From an uncultured bacterium (GTDB lineage: Bacteria > Patescibacteriota > Gracilibacteria > Absconditabacterales > Absconditicoccaceae): DNA of 64,000 nt. Location: NCBI GenBank assembly GCA_947168725.1, contig CAMVNA010000002.1:82712-146711 (forward strand), read 5' to 3'. Under the pieces are notes generated by a model. That model was given only the letters and a program-made list of their open reading frames with translations, was not told the DNA's origin and did not search any database. Numbering within the stretch: the first letter of the stretch is position 1; each line of letters starts with the position of its first letter. This document shows positions 39,290 to 52,920 of the stretch, piece by piece. A program made the position numbers and the translations under genes.

Positions 39290-39751
39290 ATGAAAAAATT
39301 ACTTATTATGTTGTTGATGCTCTTAATCGGAGAATTGGCATTCTCTACAACTCAACAACACAGAAAACAACTAATCCTCACCTACGATAGGTGCGAGGAA
39401 ATCTTAATGGAAAGTCCCAGGAATGATGTATCACTATCCCTTTGGAAAAAGATGGAGTCTCTAATTAAAGATGGCGAATACCCCGTTGTCATCGAATACG
39501 ATCATGACATAGCTTGGATTTTATTAAATGATCCAAACAATAGCAGAGACTACCCAGAAGCTCATTTCAAATCAGATTATTTCGAAATAATTACTGACCT
39601 CTTCCCCATCAAAATAAATAAGACTCTAAAAAATAGTCTTATTAAGGGAAATAAAGTGTTTTTCAAAACATTAGGGATTGAATACATTGTCGAAGATGAT
39701 GAAGTCATCTCAAAAATCAACTACGAAAAGTTTGAGAGATTCGTTCATTAA
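39290..39751 (+). CDS. hypothetical secreted protein (153 aa), no UGA codons
   Basis: Signal-like MKKLLIMLLMLLIGELAFS; four glycines, all GGN; own terminator. Confidence 0.75.
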   Translation: MKKLLIMLLMLLIGELAFSTTQQHRKQLILTYDRCEEILMESPRNDVSLSLWKKMESLIKDGEYPVVIEYDHDIAWILLNDPNNSRDYPEAHFKSDYFEIITDLFPIKINKTLKNSLIKGNKVFFKTLGIEYIVEDDEVISKINYEKFERFVH

Positions 39752-39761
39752 ACTCTACAAA

Positions 39762-39790
39762 AAGCTGACTGTTTCCCAGTCAGCTTATTA
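39762..39790 (+). terminator. intrinsic terminator-like hairpin
   Basis: AAGCTGACTG-TTTCC-CAGTCAGCTT. Confidence 0.65.
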
Positions 39791-39805
39791 TTTATATACC
39801 ATTTT

Positions 39806-41194
39806 TTAATGTCCCTTAAACACCACTCCAAATGTAGCGAAAATTACATACAAATCCATTGCTAACGACCAGTTTTGAATATAATATAAGTCTAATCTAG
39901 CCTCTTCAGAAAATGGTAAATTATCTCTACCAAAAACTTGAGCATATCAAGTAATTCATGGCTTTATGCTTAAAACTCTCCTCTCCCACTCTTCATATTG
40001 CTCAACCTCTTTAGGCAAATGAGGACGCGGTCAAACTAACGACATACTTCACCATAACACCTGAAACAACTGTGGTAATTCATCAAGCGAACTTTTACGC
40101 AAGAACTTTCATACTTTAGTCACACGTGGATCATCTTTAATTTTTGGCAAAACTCATTTACGATTATTAGCATCAGATGCTATTAATTTCGCATATAACT
40201 CATCAGCTTTTTTTCATCCATATCCCACACACATTTCAGTTTTCATCGTACGGAATTTATAAAATATGAACAATTTTCCTCACAATCATACTCTTTTCGA
40301 TTTATAAATAGCTGGTCATTTAGAATCAATTTTAATAACTATAGCTATAATAATCATTGGAATAGCAAACACTATTAATGCAATTGTAGCTACAGCAAGA
40401 TCAAATATTCTCTTCCAAATCAACGACCATCAATCAAGCTGTGAATGTGTATATTCCATCGCAACAATTGATCAAATTTTTTCTGGTTTATAAACCACAT
40501 CTTCTAGAAAGAATCCTTCACTCACATGGAAAAATCTCGTATCATAAAATCTGACTTTTTCAAATATCTTTTGTAAAATTTCTTGCTTTACGTTTCACAC
40601 AACAACAGCGATTGAATACTCTGATAAATCCACACTATCAACATCTTCACTTACTATCGCCTCAGTAGGAAACGAAAAATTTCATTTCAATTTATCCAAT
40701 AATTCAGAAGATTTATTCAAATTATCTGAAATGATAAGAACTTTATTTCATTTCTTTTTCTGTAATTTAAAATCTAAACGATACCAAATCTGATCAAAAA
40801 GAAATAAAACAACATATACAATAATCGCCGAAATTAATATGATATATCTAGATATTCAGAAATTGAATATAAATCACTGACCAAAATAAGATATAAATGC
40901 ACTAGAAATAAACCAATAAACCCAAACTTTTGATAATGTTTGAATATATCTTCACGTTTGCTTATTTAATTCATATAAATTTTTTATCAAACCAATTACA
41001 ATAAATGCTCATGCAGAAATCAAAGAAAATATTAATAATTCATGTTTATTAATCCACGGAGTTTCATGAAAAATCTTTCACATAATATCTCCCCATAATC
41101 TAGATTTATATGCAACCCAAAATACTAACAAAATTAATATAAAATGTAGTACCGGTCTAAATAAACGAAAGATTTTTATTCGCTTTGAATTCAT
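39806..41194 (-). CDS. undecaprenyl-phosphate sugar phosphotransferase (bacterial sugar transferase family)
   Basis: ...WKRIFDLAVATIAL...IYKSKRVWLWGKLFIFYKFRTMK...[36 protein letters not shown]...ITGYAQVFGR. Confidence 0.9.
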
Positions 41195-41263
41195 AAACCA
41201 TATTTTACGATATAAATCTATTTTCAGTATCCAAAAAAGCTATCGCTTTTCAAGGTCAGATTC

Positions 41264-41725
41264 TTATTTTCTTTTTCTTAATTCCCACATAAAAATAGCT
41301 GTACTCTGACCCACATTCATAGATTCTTTTATTCATTGCATTGGAATTTCTACTACAGCATCAACCTCTTTCAGAGTTTTTTCCATCACACCATCCACCT
41401 CATTCCCAAATATAATAGCTATTCAATTTTCTGAATTACAAACATATTCTCATAGAGGAACAGAATTTTCAGTTAATTCTGCAGCAATTATTTCCAGTCA
41501 CATCCCCCTAGCTTCTTTTATCGCATCAATTGTAAAATCAAACTGCCTTAGTCAGACTGTATTTTCAGCTCAAAGTGAAGTTTTGCAAACTTTTGGATTA
41601 TCCACTGGAGATGGTGTATATCATGTAATCCACACTTCCCATCATAATGAATCAGCTGTACGAATTATATTTCAAACGTTATATGCACTACGTATATTTT
41701 CTAAAATTACTATATTATGAGCCAT
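41264..41725 (-). CDS. SpoU/TrmH family RNA methyltransferase
   Basis: ILENIRSAYNVGNIIRTADSLG...IAIIFGNEVDGVMEK...VVEIPMQGIKESMNVGQSTAIFMWE. Confidence 0.92.
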
Positions 41726-41834
41726 TTTATACACTAAATATAAGTTAAACAACCACTAATTTATAATCAATAAATATCATAAATCAAAACTTATTTCATT
41801 TGACAACATAATATAAATATTTATACATAAAAGC

Positions 41835-42407
41835 ATGAGTAAACTTGAAGTTCAAAACATATCCCAAAAAGAACACGCTTGAAAAAACAAAGCAATATTT
41901 TTGGATAGAGATGGGACCATAAATCAGGACTTTTCATATGTTTACAGAATCGAAGATTTAAAAATATTAGAATGAGTAAAAGAATGATTATTTAATTTAC
42001 TTAATATGTGATACAAATTAATTGTAGTAACAAATCAGTCATGAATCTGAAGATGATATTATACACTTGATGATTGCAATAAATTTAATAATGAGTTACA
42101 AAATCAATTATGATTAAATTTCGATTGAATATACATTTGTCCGCATTCACCAAACGAAAACTGTAAATGTAGGAAACCAAAAATACTATTAATTGAGAAA
42201 GCTATCAAAGATTTTAATTTAGATATAGAACAATGCTTTTTTATATGAGATAAAGAGTCAGATATTCAAACATGAAGTAATGCTTGATGTAAAACAGTCT
42301 TAATCAACGATTCTCAATATGAATGCAGTTTAAACCCAGATTACCGCGTTAATTCTATACTTGATTTTTCTCAAAAACTAATATGAAATCTTCATACAAA
42401 AAAATAA
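41835..42407 (+). CDS. gmhB: D-glycero-D-manno-heptose-1,7-bisphosphate phosphatase-like HAD protein
   Basis: [18 protein letters not shown]...[16 protein letters not shown]...[17 protein letters not shown]... Confidence 0.85.
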
Positions 42408-42444
42408 AATACAACAATTACTTTTATTTTTTATCAACTTTGCC

Positions 42445-43038
42445 ATGTCACTTGAAACAGATTTAAAAAAACATTTTGAAGAATCCGCAAATGTTAAACT
42501 GGATTTCATAAGACTAAATGAAGAAAATTTACAAAATGTAATAAAAGTCATAGATGACGCTATTAAATCAGGCCATAAGGTTTTAATATGTGGTAATGGA
42601 TGAAGTGCCGCTGATGCTCAACATATTGCAGCAGAATTTACATGAAGATATAAAACTGAAAGAAAATCTTTACCCGCAATTGCTTTAACTACTGATACAT
42701 CAGCACTTACTGCTATTGGAAATGATTACTGATTTGATCAAGTATTTTCCAGACAATTGGAATGACTTGGTAATGAATGAGATATTTTAATCTGAATTTC
42801 TACGAGTGGAAACTCTGAAAACGTAATAAAAGCCGTAGATATGGCAAAAGCAAAATGAATAAAAACAGTATGATTACTCGGTAAATGAGGATGAAAATTA
42901 AAAGACATAATGGATTATTCGTTAGTGGTACCATCTAATAATACGCCAAGAATCCAAGAATGCCATATGACAATATATCATTCAATATGTGAACTTATTG
43001 ATATTTTAGATCAAGAAAGAAATCAATGACAAGAATAA
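42445..43038 (+). CDS. gmhA: sedoheptulose-7-phosphate isomerase-like SIS protein
   Basis: [82 protein letters not shown]. Confidence 0.92.
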
Positions 43039-43946
43039 CAGTAATTTGAGATTCTATGATTGATAAATATATTTATTGAAATACGGATAGAAAAAATCCA
43101 GAATCTCCTATGCCATTACTCAAAGTTGAAAATAAAGAAATTAGACTTTGATGAGCCTCAAATGTAGCAAATAACATTGCCAAATTAAATTGAGAAGTAA
43201 CTTTAATTAGTATGGTCTGAGAAGATATCAACTGAGATCTATTTTCTACTTTATGTGAATGAGAAAACATAAAGTTAAAAAAGATATCTATGAAAGCACC
43301 AACTATCACAAAAACAAGATTCTTGGATTCACAATATAAACAGCAATTATTAAGAGTTGATGAAGAAAAAAAAGAAAATATCTCAAGGGATTGAATCAAT
43401 CAAGTGAGAACAATTTTAGAAAACGAAAAACCAGATTTGATTTTAATATCGGACTATGATAAATGAATCATTACTAAAGACCTAATTTCTATGGTTAAAA
43501 ATTATGCTAAAGATAATTTAGTTAAAATTTTAGTTGATATCAAACCTAAAAATTTAAAACTTTTTCACAATGTATATTTAGTTAAACCTAATTTCAAAGA
43601 ATTCTGCGAAATGATGTGAATTCAATGAATTGAAAATACTGATGAAAACATTGAAAAACACGGTAAAGAATTTGTAGAAAAATATAGAACAAATATTGTA
43701 ATTACCAGGTGATGAAAGGGATCTTCTCTTATTACTACAGATTGAAAGGTTTACCATATTCATTCCGAAGAACGTAAAGTATTTGATGTTACTTGAGCAT
43801 GAGATACATATATAGCAACGCTAACCTATGCTTTAGGGAAATGAATGAACATGACTGATGCAGTAGAATTAGCCAACAAAGCAAGTGGAATAGTAGTATG
43901 AAAGGTTGGAACAGCATCAATAACCAAAGAAGAATTATGAATTTAA
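43026..43946 (+). CDS. D-beta-D-heptose 7-phosphate kinase (HldE domain I-like, PfkB family)
   Basis: [31 protein letters not shown]...[15 protein letters not shown]...FDVTGAGDTYIATL. Confidence 0.88.
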
Positions 43947-43970
43947 TATTTTATTAAAAATTTCTATAAA

Positions 43971-44444
43971 ATGATTTTGGAAAATTCAAATGAAATAATA
44001 GCTACTGCTGAAAATGAAAGACAACAGTGAAAAAAAATATGATTTACCAATTGATGTTTTGATATTCTTCATCCATGACATATAGAAACATTCAAGCAAG
44101 CAAAAAAATATTGCGATATTTTATTTGTTGCATTAAACGGAGATAAATCACCATATCGAAAGACTAAACCTTGAAGACCAATCCATGATGAAAAGCATAG
44201 ATCAATAATATTAGATAGTATCAAATATATTGATTATGTAGTAAAATTTAATGAAGAAACGCCTATTGAAAGAATCAAAGAAATTAAACCAGATTATATA
44301 TTTAAAGGTTGAGATTATAAAGAAGAAGATGTAGTGTGATATAAAGAAGTAACAGAGAATGGATGAGAAGTAATAATTATTCCAACAGTCGAAGGATACT
44401 CAACCACAAACAGCGTAAATAAAATTTTATGAAAAAATAAATAA
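43971..44444 (+). CDS. heptose-1-phosphate adenylyltransferase (HldE domain II-like)
   Basis: GKKIGFTNGCFDILHPGHIETFKQAKKYCDILFVALNGDKSPYRKTKPGRPIHDE...YIFKGGDYKEEDVVG...STTNSVNKI. Confidence 0.88.
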
Positions 44445-45568
44445 TGATTATGAACGTGAAAGTCCTGAGGATTATAGATAAATATTTAATCTGATTTTTT
44501 ATTATATTGTTTTTTTGGTTAAAATATATTTTTGTTTGAAAAAAAAGTAAAATTACAAAGAAACCTAAAAAAATTTTAGTGATTCGTTTATGGGCTTTAT
44601 GAAGTAGTTTACTTACTTTTCCAATGATAAAACAACTAGAAGATTACTATTGAAAATGAGTACAATACGATTTATTGGCTAGTACCAGAAATATTTGAGT
44701 ATATAAAAATCAATGATATTTCAAAAATATGTATAATCTGTTTAATATAAAGCATTTACTTAAACTTATTTGTAGTTTTAAAAAATACGATATTGTTATT
44801 GATACGGAAGAATACTTCATGATATCTGCCCTTATATCATTATGGTTGTGAAAAATAAATTGTGGATATACAAATATAATAGTTAGATGATTGGCCTATA
44901 ATAATTGAATAACTTATAATGATAAACAACATTCAGCATTAACTTGTTTAGATTTAATTAGAACGATTTGAATTGATTACAAAATTCCTGATGCATTAGA
45001 GCCTTTGAAATATACAGATAAGGATAAAATAAAAGTTGATGAATTTTTGAAATGATTAAAGTATAGTAAGTTAATCTGTATGCATACAGGACTTGCTGAA
45101 ACTTCAAAAGATAGAGCTCGACCTAAAAATAAATGGGTTGAATTAATTCAGAAAGTGATAAATAATGACAATGAGGTAAAAATTATATTATCATGATCTA
45201 AATGAGAATATGATTCAGTGCAAGAAATATACACTGCACTAGCTGAAAAACATCAAAAAAATGTAATCAATATCTGCTGAATGTTTAGTCTATTTTGATT
45301 TGCTTATTTATTAGAAAAATGTGATTTGATGGTTTCTAATGATACATGACCCATGCATTTAGCTGCGGCTATGTGAACGAGAACTATATGATTATTTTGA
45401 CCGAATTTACCAGAAAGATTTGGACCTTATCCATTAGATAAGAATGTATGAATTTATAAATGAGATTGAAATGCAAGTATCAACGTTCATTTAGGAAAGT
45501 TTAAAGAAGATAAGAATTGTAATATTGATAAGATTCAAGTAGATGATGTTTTAAAATGCTTGTTTTAG
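44444..45568 (+). CDS. glycosyltransferase family 9 (heptosyltransferase-like)
   Basis: KKILVIRLWALGSSLLTFPMIKQL...CMHTGLAETSKDRARPKNKWVELIQKV...DLMVSNDTGPMHLAAAMGTRTIGLFGPNLPERFGP. Confidence 0.85.
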
Positions 45569-45584
45569 TTTTAAGTTATTATAA

Positions 45585-46559
45585 ATGAAAACCTTTAAAG
45601 TAGCTTTTGCCTCAAATGATTGATACGCTGAGCATCTTGCTGTTGCAATATATTCTTTATTAAAAAATTTATCAGAAAATTATTTTGTTGAAGTAATTGT
45701 ACTTGATTGATGAATATCAGAAAAAAATAAAAAAATAATTGGGGATGTTTGTAAAAAAACTCAAAAATGAAAGGTTGAATTTATAATAATGGATCGTAAA
45801 AAATTTGAAAATTTGCCAACTACATGGCTTTCTCAAGAAATTTATTATAGACTAGACTTACCTGAAATTCTAACAAATGATAAAAAAATAATATATTTGG
45901 ATGTAGATATAGTTGTAAACGGTAATATTGGTGAATTGATTGAAACAGAACTTTGAGACGATGTAATATGAGCCGTAAGAGAAATAACTACAGTTAATTA
46001 CTATACAGATGATTATAATCTAAAATCCAAAAATTGATGACTATTTTTCAACAGTTGAGTACTATTAATGGATCTTGAAAAAATGAGAAAAATGAATTTT
46101 AAAAAAATTTTTTATAAATGAATGAATGAATTTATTAAAAAATTAACATTTCATGATCAAGATATATTAAACATTATACTAGAAAATAAACGAAATTCAC
46201 TTCATCCAAAATTTAATGCTTTACCATTCCTACGAACCACAAAAAATTGGAAAATTCTATGATATTCGAAAAAGGAATTCGATGAAGCAAAGAACAATCC
46301 AATTGTTATTCACTACGCATCAAAAAAGCCATGGAATAATACTTGTTCTCATCCTTTGGAATACTTATATCATCAATATAGGAAAGAAATATGATTAAAA
46401 CCTATAATAAAGAAAAAACATACATTTAAATCTTTATTTGAAAAATACTTTAGCTGGTTTTGACAAGTTTTAATATCAAACATTCCGAATAAAATATTTA
46501 GGGTATTAATATATAAACCTCATAAATGGTTTTTAAAAAATATTAAATATTCTAACTAA
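45585..46559 (+). CDS. glycosyltransferase family 8
   Basis: VAFASNDGYAEHLAVAIYSLLKNL...YYRLDLPEIL...KIIYLDVDIVVNGNIGEL...FFNSGVLLMDL...FHDQDILN. Confidence 0.9.
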
Positions 46560-46586
46560 TAATATTTATCTCTTAAATATATAATA

Positions 46587-47126
46587 ATGAAAATTAACCT
46601 ATGATGCGGTTACAAAGTATTTGATTGATACTGTAATGTAGATTGTGTAGTTTGAAAATGAGTAGATAAAGTAATGAACTTGGACAATTATCCTTGGGAT
46701 TTTGATGATAATTGTGCAGAAGAAATATATTGTGATAATATTCTTGAACATTTAGATTTCGCAAAATCTACCACAGAATTACACAGAATTTTGAAAAAAT
46801 GAGGAAAATTAATTGTAAAAGTTCCGTATTTTTCAAATCCTTGAGCCTTTTTTGCTGACCATCAACATTTTTATAATTATGATAGCTATAATAAGTACTG
46901 CAAAAATATGAATCCATGAATGGATTTATCGGAACCTTATTTTGATTTAATTGAAAGAAGAATAACTTTTCTATATGAATATAAAAAATGAATGGCTAAG
47001 ATTTTATTGTTTATACGATACTTATTACCAACTATTGCATATAAAATTAATCCAAGAATTTATATCCGATTTTTTAGTTATTTGTTTCCTGCATCAGAAA
47101 TCCATTTCAAACTCAAAAAAATTTAA
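46587..47126 (+). CDS. SAM-dependent methyltransferase
   Basis: INLGCGYKVFDGYCNVD...EIYCDNILEHLDFAKSTTELHRILKKGGKLIVKVPYF. Confidence 0.8.
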
Positions 47127-47149
47127 AGTTTTATACTTGGAATAAAAGT

Positions 47150-48253
47150 TTATAGTCTATCAAATAAATTAATATATTCTTTTATCTGATTATCCCAAGT
47201 ATATTCAGATACGGTTTTTTTAGACTGCTTACGTAAATCATTGATATGATCACTTACTAAAAGCTTTCTAAATATTTCTACATAATCATCAACACTGTTT
47301 TTTTCGCTAATAAATTTTTTAAATTCCGTCATTTCTAACATATCCATATGACATGTTTTTGAACAAACAGGGATACACCCAAAAGACATTCATTCCAAAA
47401 TTACTAAAGGCTGACCCTCATAATGTGAGGGTAAAAATATCACATCTGACTTTGACATACTTCTATATACATCCTCCCTTTTTATTCTTCATAATGATTT
47501 AATATTTTTAGATTTTGGAATATAAGAATCAGCTCAAATGACATTAAACTCTATATTCTCTCAATCCATTTTTTTTGCAACTCATTCTAGAATGTTAAAT
47601 CATTTTCAACCATAATTACTTCATATAAATGATACTTTTAACGGAGATTTTTCATTATGAGATTCCAATTTACTACTATTTGTATCACATCAATTATAAA
47701 TTATTTCTATTTTGTTAGGATTTATATGATAATATCTAACTAATTCTTCCTTTAAATACTTTGATAATGTTATAATTAAATCCGCTCTTTTAATTACAGG
47801 TCTTATCATTAAATCACATCATCTGTTATAAATTATATTTAACCATTTCTTAAAAAAAACCAATCACCGTTTTTTTACTGAAAGACTAGAACAATACATA
47901 CAACAGTGTGCAATTTGTACTAGTTTGAATTGTTTTCTATTTAATAACAGATATAAAAGAGGAGATGCAAAATTATTTACCACTATATCATCACACTTTA
48001 ATTTTTGAAAAAGACTTATCAATTTTATATTCAAAAAAATGTCGCTAAAAAAAGGTACATTTATAGAATTTTTTATTGAAATATAGTTTATTCAATTTTT
48101 ATTTTCAGTTTTCGATTCTTCTCAAGGGAAAACGAAGCTAACGTCATAATTTCAAGTTTTATTAAATCAGTATCAAATTTCTCTTGATACCTTTTCTACT
48201 CATCAAGGTAAGTCTGGATTTTTTGAAGTGAATATGTATAGTTTTCTTTTCAT
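47150..48253 (-). CDS. glycosyltransferase family 4
   Basis: FTSKNPDLPGGVEKVSREI...KVSFIGSNYGGKGFNIL...SDVIFLPSHYEGQPLVILEGMSFGCIPV. Confidence 0.88.
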
Positions 48254-48291
48254 TAATTTGAGTTTAAGGTAAATTGTTTTTTATGTACATT

Positions 48292-48948
48292 TTATTTTGT
48301 AATTAATTCACTAACCTTTGTATTGAATAGAATCTTATTGTCTTTTATTTTTTTATCGTTCCAATCCCACCATTTAAGACTTTGTACATAATCGATTCAA
48401 TCCTTAGTAAAGCGATATTTTAGAACTTTACAAGGATTTCATGCAGCTATCGCATAAGGTGGAATATCTTTTGTAACAACAGAACAAGCTCATATAACAG
48501 CTCAATTACCTATTTTTACTCCAGACAAAACAGTAACATTTCGTCATATCCAAACATCATTTCCAATAAAAATTTCTCCCTTTTTTATATCTTGTACTAA
48601 ATTAATACGCCTTTTACATTGATTTATATGATGTGTAATATATTCAGTAGAATGATTATACGTGATTGCATAGAAATTTCATGCGATGGAACAGTATTTT
48701 CAAATAGTTATTCAATCTTCTCATGCAAAAAACCATCAATCAGGTCATATATATGTATTTTCACCTATCTTAATTTTTTTTCTAAAAATATCTCAAATTT
48801 GGAAGAAATTTCTATAAGAAACATTAATATTTTTATTATAAATTTTCAAAAAACACCAATCTATAAATCATCTTATTCATATTGGAATAAAATTTCGTAT
48901 GTCTAACAATATTTGATATATCTTTCTATTCTTGTCTTTATACAACAT
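48292..48948 (-). CDS. CatB-like hexapeptide-repeat acetyltransferase
   Basis: ITIGKYCSIAGNFYAITYNHSTEY...[53 protein letters not shown]. Confidence 0.92.
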
Positions 48949-49019
48949 AATTTTTATCACCTTAATAAAATATAAATTAAATTCTAAATTAAACACGAAT
49001 GATAATCTTTTCACAAATA

Positions 49020-49946
49020 CTAAAAGCCATCAATTTGTTTAAAATATTCTTCAAAATTCACATCATCTGATTTCGAAAATTTATCTAAATCGTATTCATA
49101 TTTACAATTTTCTACTTTTGATTCGTATCGTTTTTTATAATTACTAGGTGTAATATTATGGAATCAAAAATTAGGTTTTAGGAACTTTAAATGAAAAAAA
49201 GAGAATCAAAATCTTTTATTCATTAAATTATTTACAAATGTTTCAGCAATTTCTGTTTGTATATAATAATTATATGGAGACACAGGATATATACCATGGT
49301 CACAATATCTTCATGAGTACTCATATCATTTAATTGTTCATATTCTTCATTTTTTATCTTTTATTAAATTTATTCATCGATAAACATTATAATTTTTCGA
49401 TTGTAAAGACTTTTCTCTAACATTTTTCCACTTTTCTTCTACTAAAAAGTTATCATCATCAACTTTCATAACATGACTATACTTTGCTTTTGAAAAACAC
49501 CAATTATAGTGATAAGCAAGAGAATGTATACTATTTGTAGAAATTTTATCATTTCATCCTCATGCAGGAATAGTAAAAAATGGATATTCATAAAATTTTA
49601 CTTTTTCAGGATACTTTTTTTGTAACTTTTTGCAAATTTCTTTTGTCCTATCCGTAGATTCATTATCCACTAAAATTAATTCATCAAGAAATGGTAAATG
49701 AGATTCCATACAGAGCTCAAGAAAATGATCGGCATTTTTTAACCTAGCAACTCATGAAATTCACTTAGGTTTTTTTTCATAAAACCAACTACGTGGAATA
49801 TCATAATCTGAAAATCATTCAATATTATGCAAGAATTCTTCTGGAATCTGCCTTTGAAATAACTTTCTTTTACAAAAAAATATGTAATCAATAATTTTAG
49901 TAGTAAAATCATATTTAAGTAAATAATCATATATACGTTGAATCAT
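49020..49946 (-). CDS. glycosyltransferase family 2-like
   Basis: LPFLDELILVDNESTDRTKEICKKLQKKYP...HVMKVDDDNFLVEEKW. Confidence 0.75.
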
Positions 49947-49992
49947 AGATATCTCCACATAAAAAGATAAAATATTTATTATTCACCAAAAA

Positions 49993-50613
49993 TTAATTAA
50001 TTTGTCACTTAAAATATCACGTAATTAAATGAACTAATACCATATGAATATCTTCTATTGGTCAATAATTTGTAGAATCTACAAATATTGATTGATCAAC
50101 CATTCATTTAGCCTTTCATCCATCAAATCATAGAAATCATATCGTTTTAATTCAATTTTCTTTTGCAACTTCAATGGCTTTTATTAAATTTCAAGAATTT
50201 CAACTTCATGTAATTATAATTAATACATCTCATTCATCTCACAATGTTTTTAATTGCTCAGAAAAAATATAGTCATATCATTCATCATTTCCCCAAGCAG
50301 TCATTACTGGAATATTATCACTTAATGATATAGCTTTAAATTTAAAATTGTTATTCTTTGTCTGTGGCTGCTTTCATAGCGTTGTTTTTTGTAAATCTGA
50401 CGCCATATGACTTGCAGTCGCTGAGCTTCATCAGTTTCATGCAATAAATATTTTTTTTCAGTCTAAAAACGCTTTTTCTATAGTTTCTATTACTCAAGCA
50501 ATTTCCTCATGATTTAATAAATTTAATGTTCCTTCCAATTCTTGGATATATCACTTTGAAAAATCACATTTACCTTGATTATCCAATCATTCATAATTTT
50601 TTTTAGTTTCCAT
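49993..50613 (-). CDS. SIS-domain sedoheptulose-7-phosphate isomerase-like protein
   Basis: IFIAGNGGSSATASHMASDLQKTT...[51 protein letters not shown]. Confidence 0.88.
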
Positions 50614-50624
50614 GGTTATAAAAG

Positions 50625-51605
50625 TTAATTAATAAAAATAATTTTACTTCAAGTATTATCAAAATTAAACTTAACTTTCCTCAAATCTTTTAATTCAGAA
50701 TATACATCTTCCTGCTTATCTTTAGGTACATAAAAAAGTAAGAATCCTCATCATCATGCTCATAGAATTTTTCATCATTCTGCTCATGCATTAATTGCTC
50801 TATTATACCATTCATCTATTTGAGGGTTAGATATTCATCCTGACATTTCTTTTTTTAGCAACCAATTTTCATGTAATAATTTTCAAAAATTATTTAGATT
50901 ATTATTCTCTAAATCTTTCTTTAATTCGTATGTTAATTTTACCATTTCTTTCATGATATCTTGTTTCTTTGAGTCGGATACCATATTCTTATTTTGATTC
51001 GCTAGTATATTTGAAGCACTCCTAGTAATTCATGTATATAACATAATTAAATTATTTGATAATCTTTTCTTTGTTTCTGGCAAACAAATAATTGGCTCTA
51101 CAGATACTGTATCATCTGTATTAAATTTTATAAAATTTAGTCATCAGTACGCAGCAGCATATTGATCCTGTTTTCATATAGGTTGTCAACATTTTTCCAT
51201 TTCAATTATACAATCTTGTTGTGCTAATTCTTCTGGTGATATATATTTTCATTTATATACTGATAGAGCGTGTAATGTTCATACACAAAAAGAAGATGAC
51301 GATCATAATCCAGAACCACTTGATGGAATATCTGAAATTGATGTTATTTCTAAATGGTCATTAATATTATAAAACTTAAGCATTTCTTTAAAGTATTTGT
51401 GTTCAATTTTTTCTACACTATCCACTTCCTCAGTTTTTGAATATTTTAAACGAATAACATCTTCAAATGCTTTATGAATTGTAATGTAAACATACTTATC
51501 AATAGTTGTACTTATTACAGCTCATCAAAACTTTTGATAAAAACTTGGAAGGTCGCTTCCTCATCCAGTAAATGATATTCTCAATGGCGTACGTGATATA
51601 AGCAT
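50625..51605 (-). CDS. hddA: GHMP kinase, D-glycero-alpha-D-manno-heptose 7-phosphate kinase-like
   Basis: MLISRTPLRISFTGGGSDLPSFYQKFGGAVISTTIDKYVYI...ISDIPSSGSGLGSSSSFCVGTLHAL...KILGAGGGGFLLFYVP. Confidence 0.88.
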
Positions 51606-51623
51606 ATTAATTATCCAAAATAA

Positions 51624-52919
51624 TTAAAAATTTTTAATAACAAAAGAACAGGCCTGATTCAAATCATCAAAAACAAAATCTGGCTCGACATCATATTTTC
51701 AATCATTTCAAGCATATCATGTTTTAACTAGTATGGTTTTTAATCATGCATTTTTTCACGTTTGAATATCTCTTGTACTATCTCATATTATAAATGATTG
51801 ATTTACATCAATATTGTATTTTTCAACAGCAGCTTCTATCATTCATATTTTTGGTTTCCTACAATTACACTCAATTTTTAATTCTGGGATTTCTCATTCA
51901 AATCATTTATCTGGATGATGTGGACAGTAAAATATATCATCTACATAAACTCAGTCTTTTCATAAAAGTGTTTCCATTTTTTTATGAACATTATCCAATT
52001 CATCCTCAGTTATCATTCATTTTGCAATCATTGGTTGATTTGTGACTATTAATGATAAGTACTCTGATTTATTTATTATTGAAAGTCATTCTGATACTCA
52101 TGGTAATATCTCTAAGTCATTAATATCATGCAAATTATCTACTTCTTTATTTATTACACCATCTCTATCTAAAAATATTGCTTTTTGTTTATTACTCTTA
52201 TTCAATCTCTCGACTTTTCATGACAATATATCTCATTCTACTTGTTTTAATCTTTCAGGAGTTCACATATCTTTAATATATTCGTGTGTTTTATATCATC
52301 TTAATATTTTTCAATCGTTTATTATTGCTGGAAAAATATGCTTTCAAAAATCTGAAGATTCATTTGATGGAATATATTTAAATACTTCTGGAGATAGAAT
52401 GTATAATGCAGCATTTACACAATTGTGATAATATTCTCATTCTGGATGTGGTTTTGGGTGAAGCTGTTTAATCGTACTATCTTTATTCAATTCTATTAAA
52501 TCACTATCATAAGGATGATTGTTTGGATGCACTAAAAGGGTTCATAAACTATCTAAATTTTCTTTATCAAAATCTATCATTTTCTGTAAATCAATATCCA
52601 TTATCGTATCTCCATAAAATACGAAAAATTTATCATTTACTTTTCATTCTAATTGTTTTACAGCTCATGCTGTACCTAATGGAATATCTTCAACTATATG
52701 CTCGATATTTACTCAGAATTGGCTTCAATCTCAAAAATATTCTGTAATCACATCACTTAGATATCATGACAAAATTATAATATCTTTTAATCAATATCTT
52801 TTTGCTAATTCAATTTGATATTCCAAAATAGGTTTTCATGCTACTTTTACCATAGGTTTTGGAATATCAGAAAATCACAATCTTGTTCATTTTCATCATG
52901 CAATTATTACCACTTTCAT
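51624..52919 (-). CDS. nucleotidyltransferase (HddC-like) fused to GmhB-like HAD phosphatase
   Basis: N-term MKVVIIAGGKGTRLGFSDIPKPMVKVAGKPILEYQIELAKRYG; C-term [31 protein letters not shown]...YCPHHPD...CNCRKPKIGMI. Confidence 0.9.
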
Positions 52920-52920
52920 T

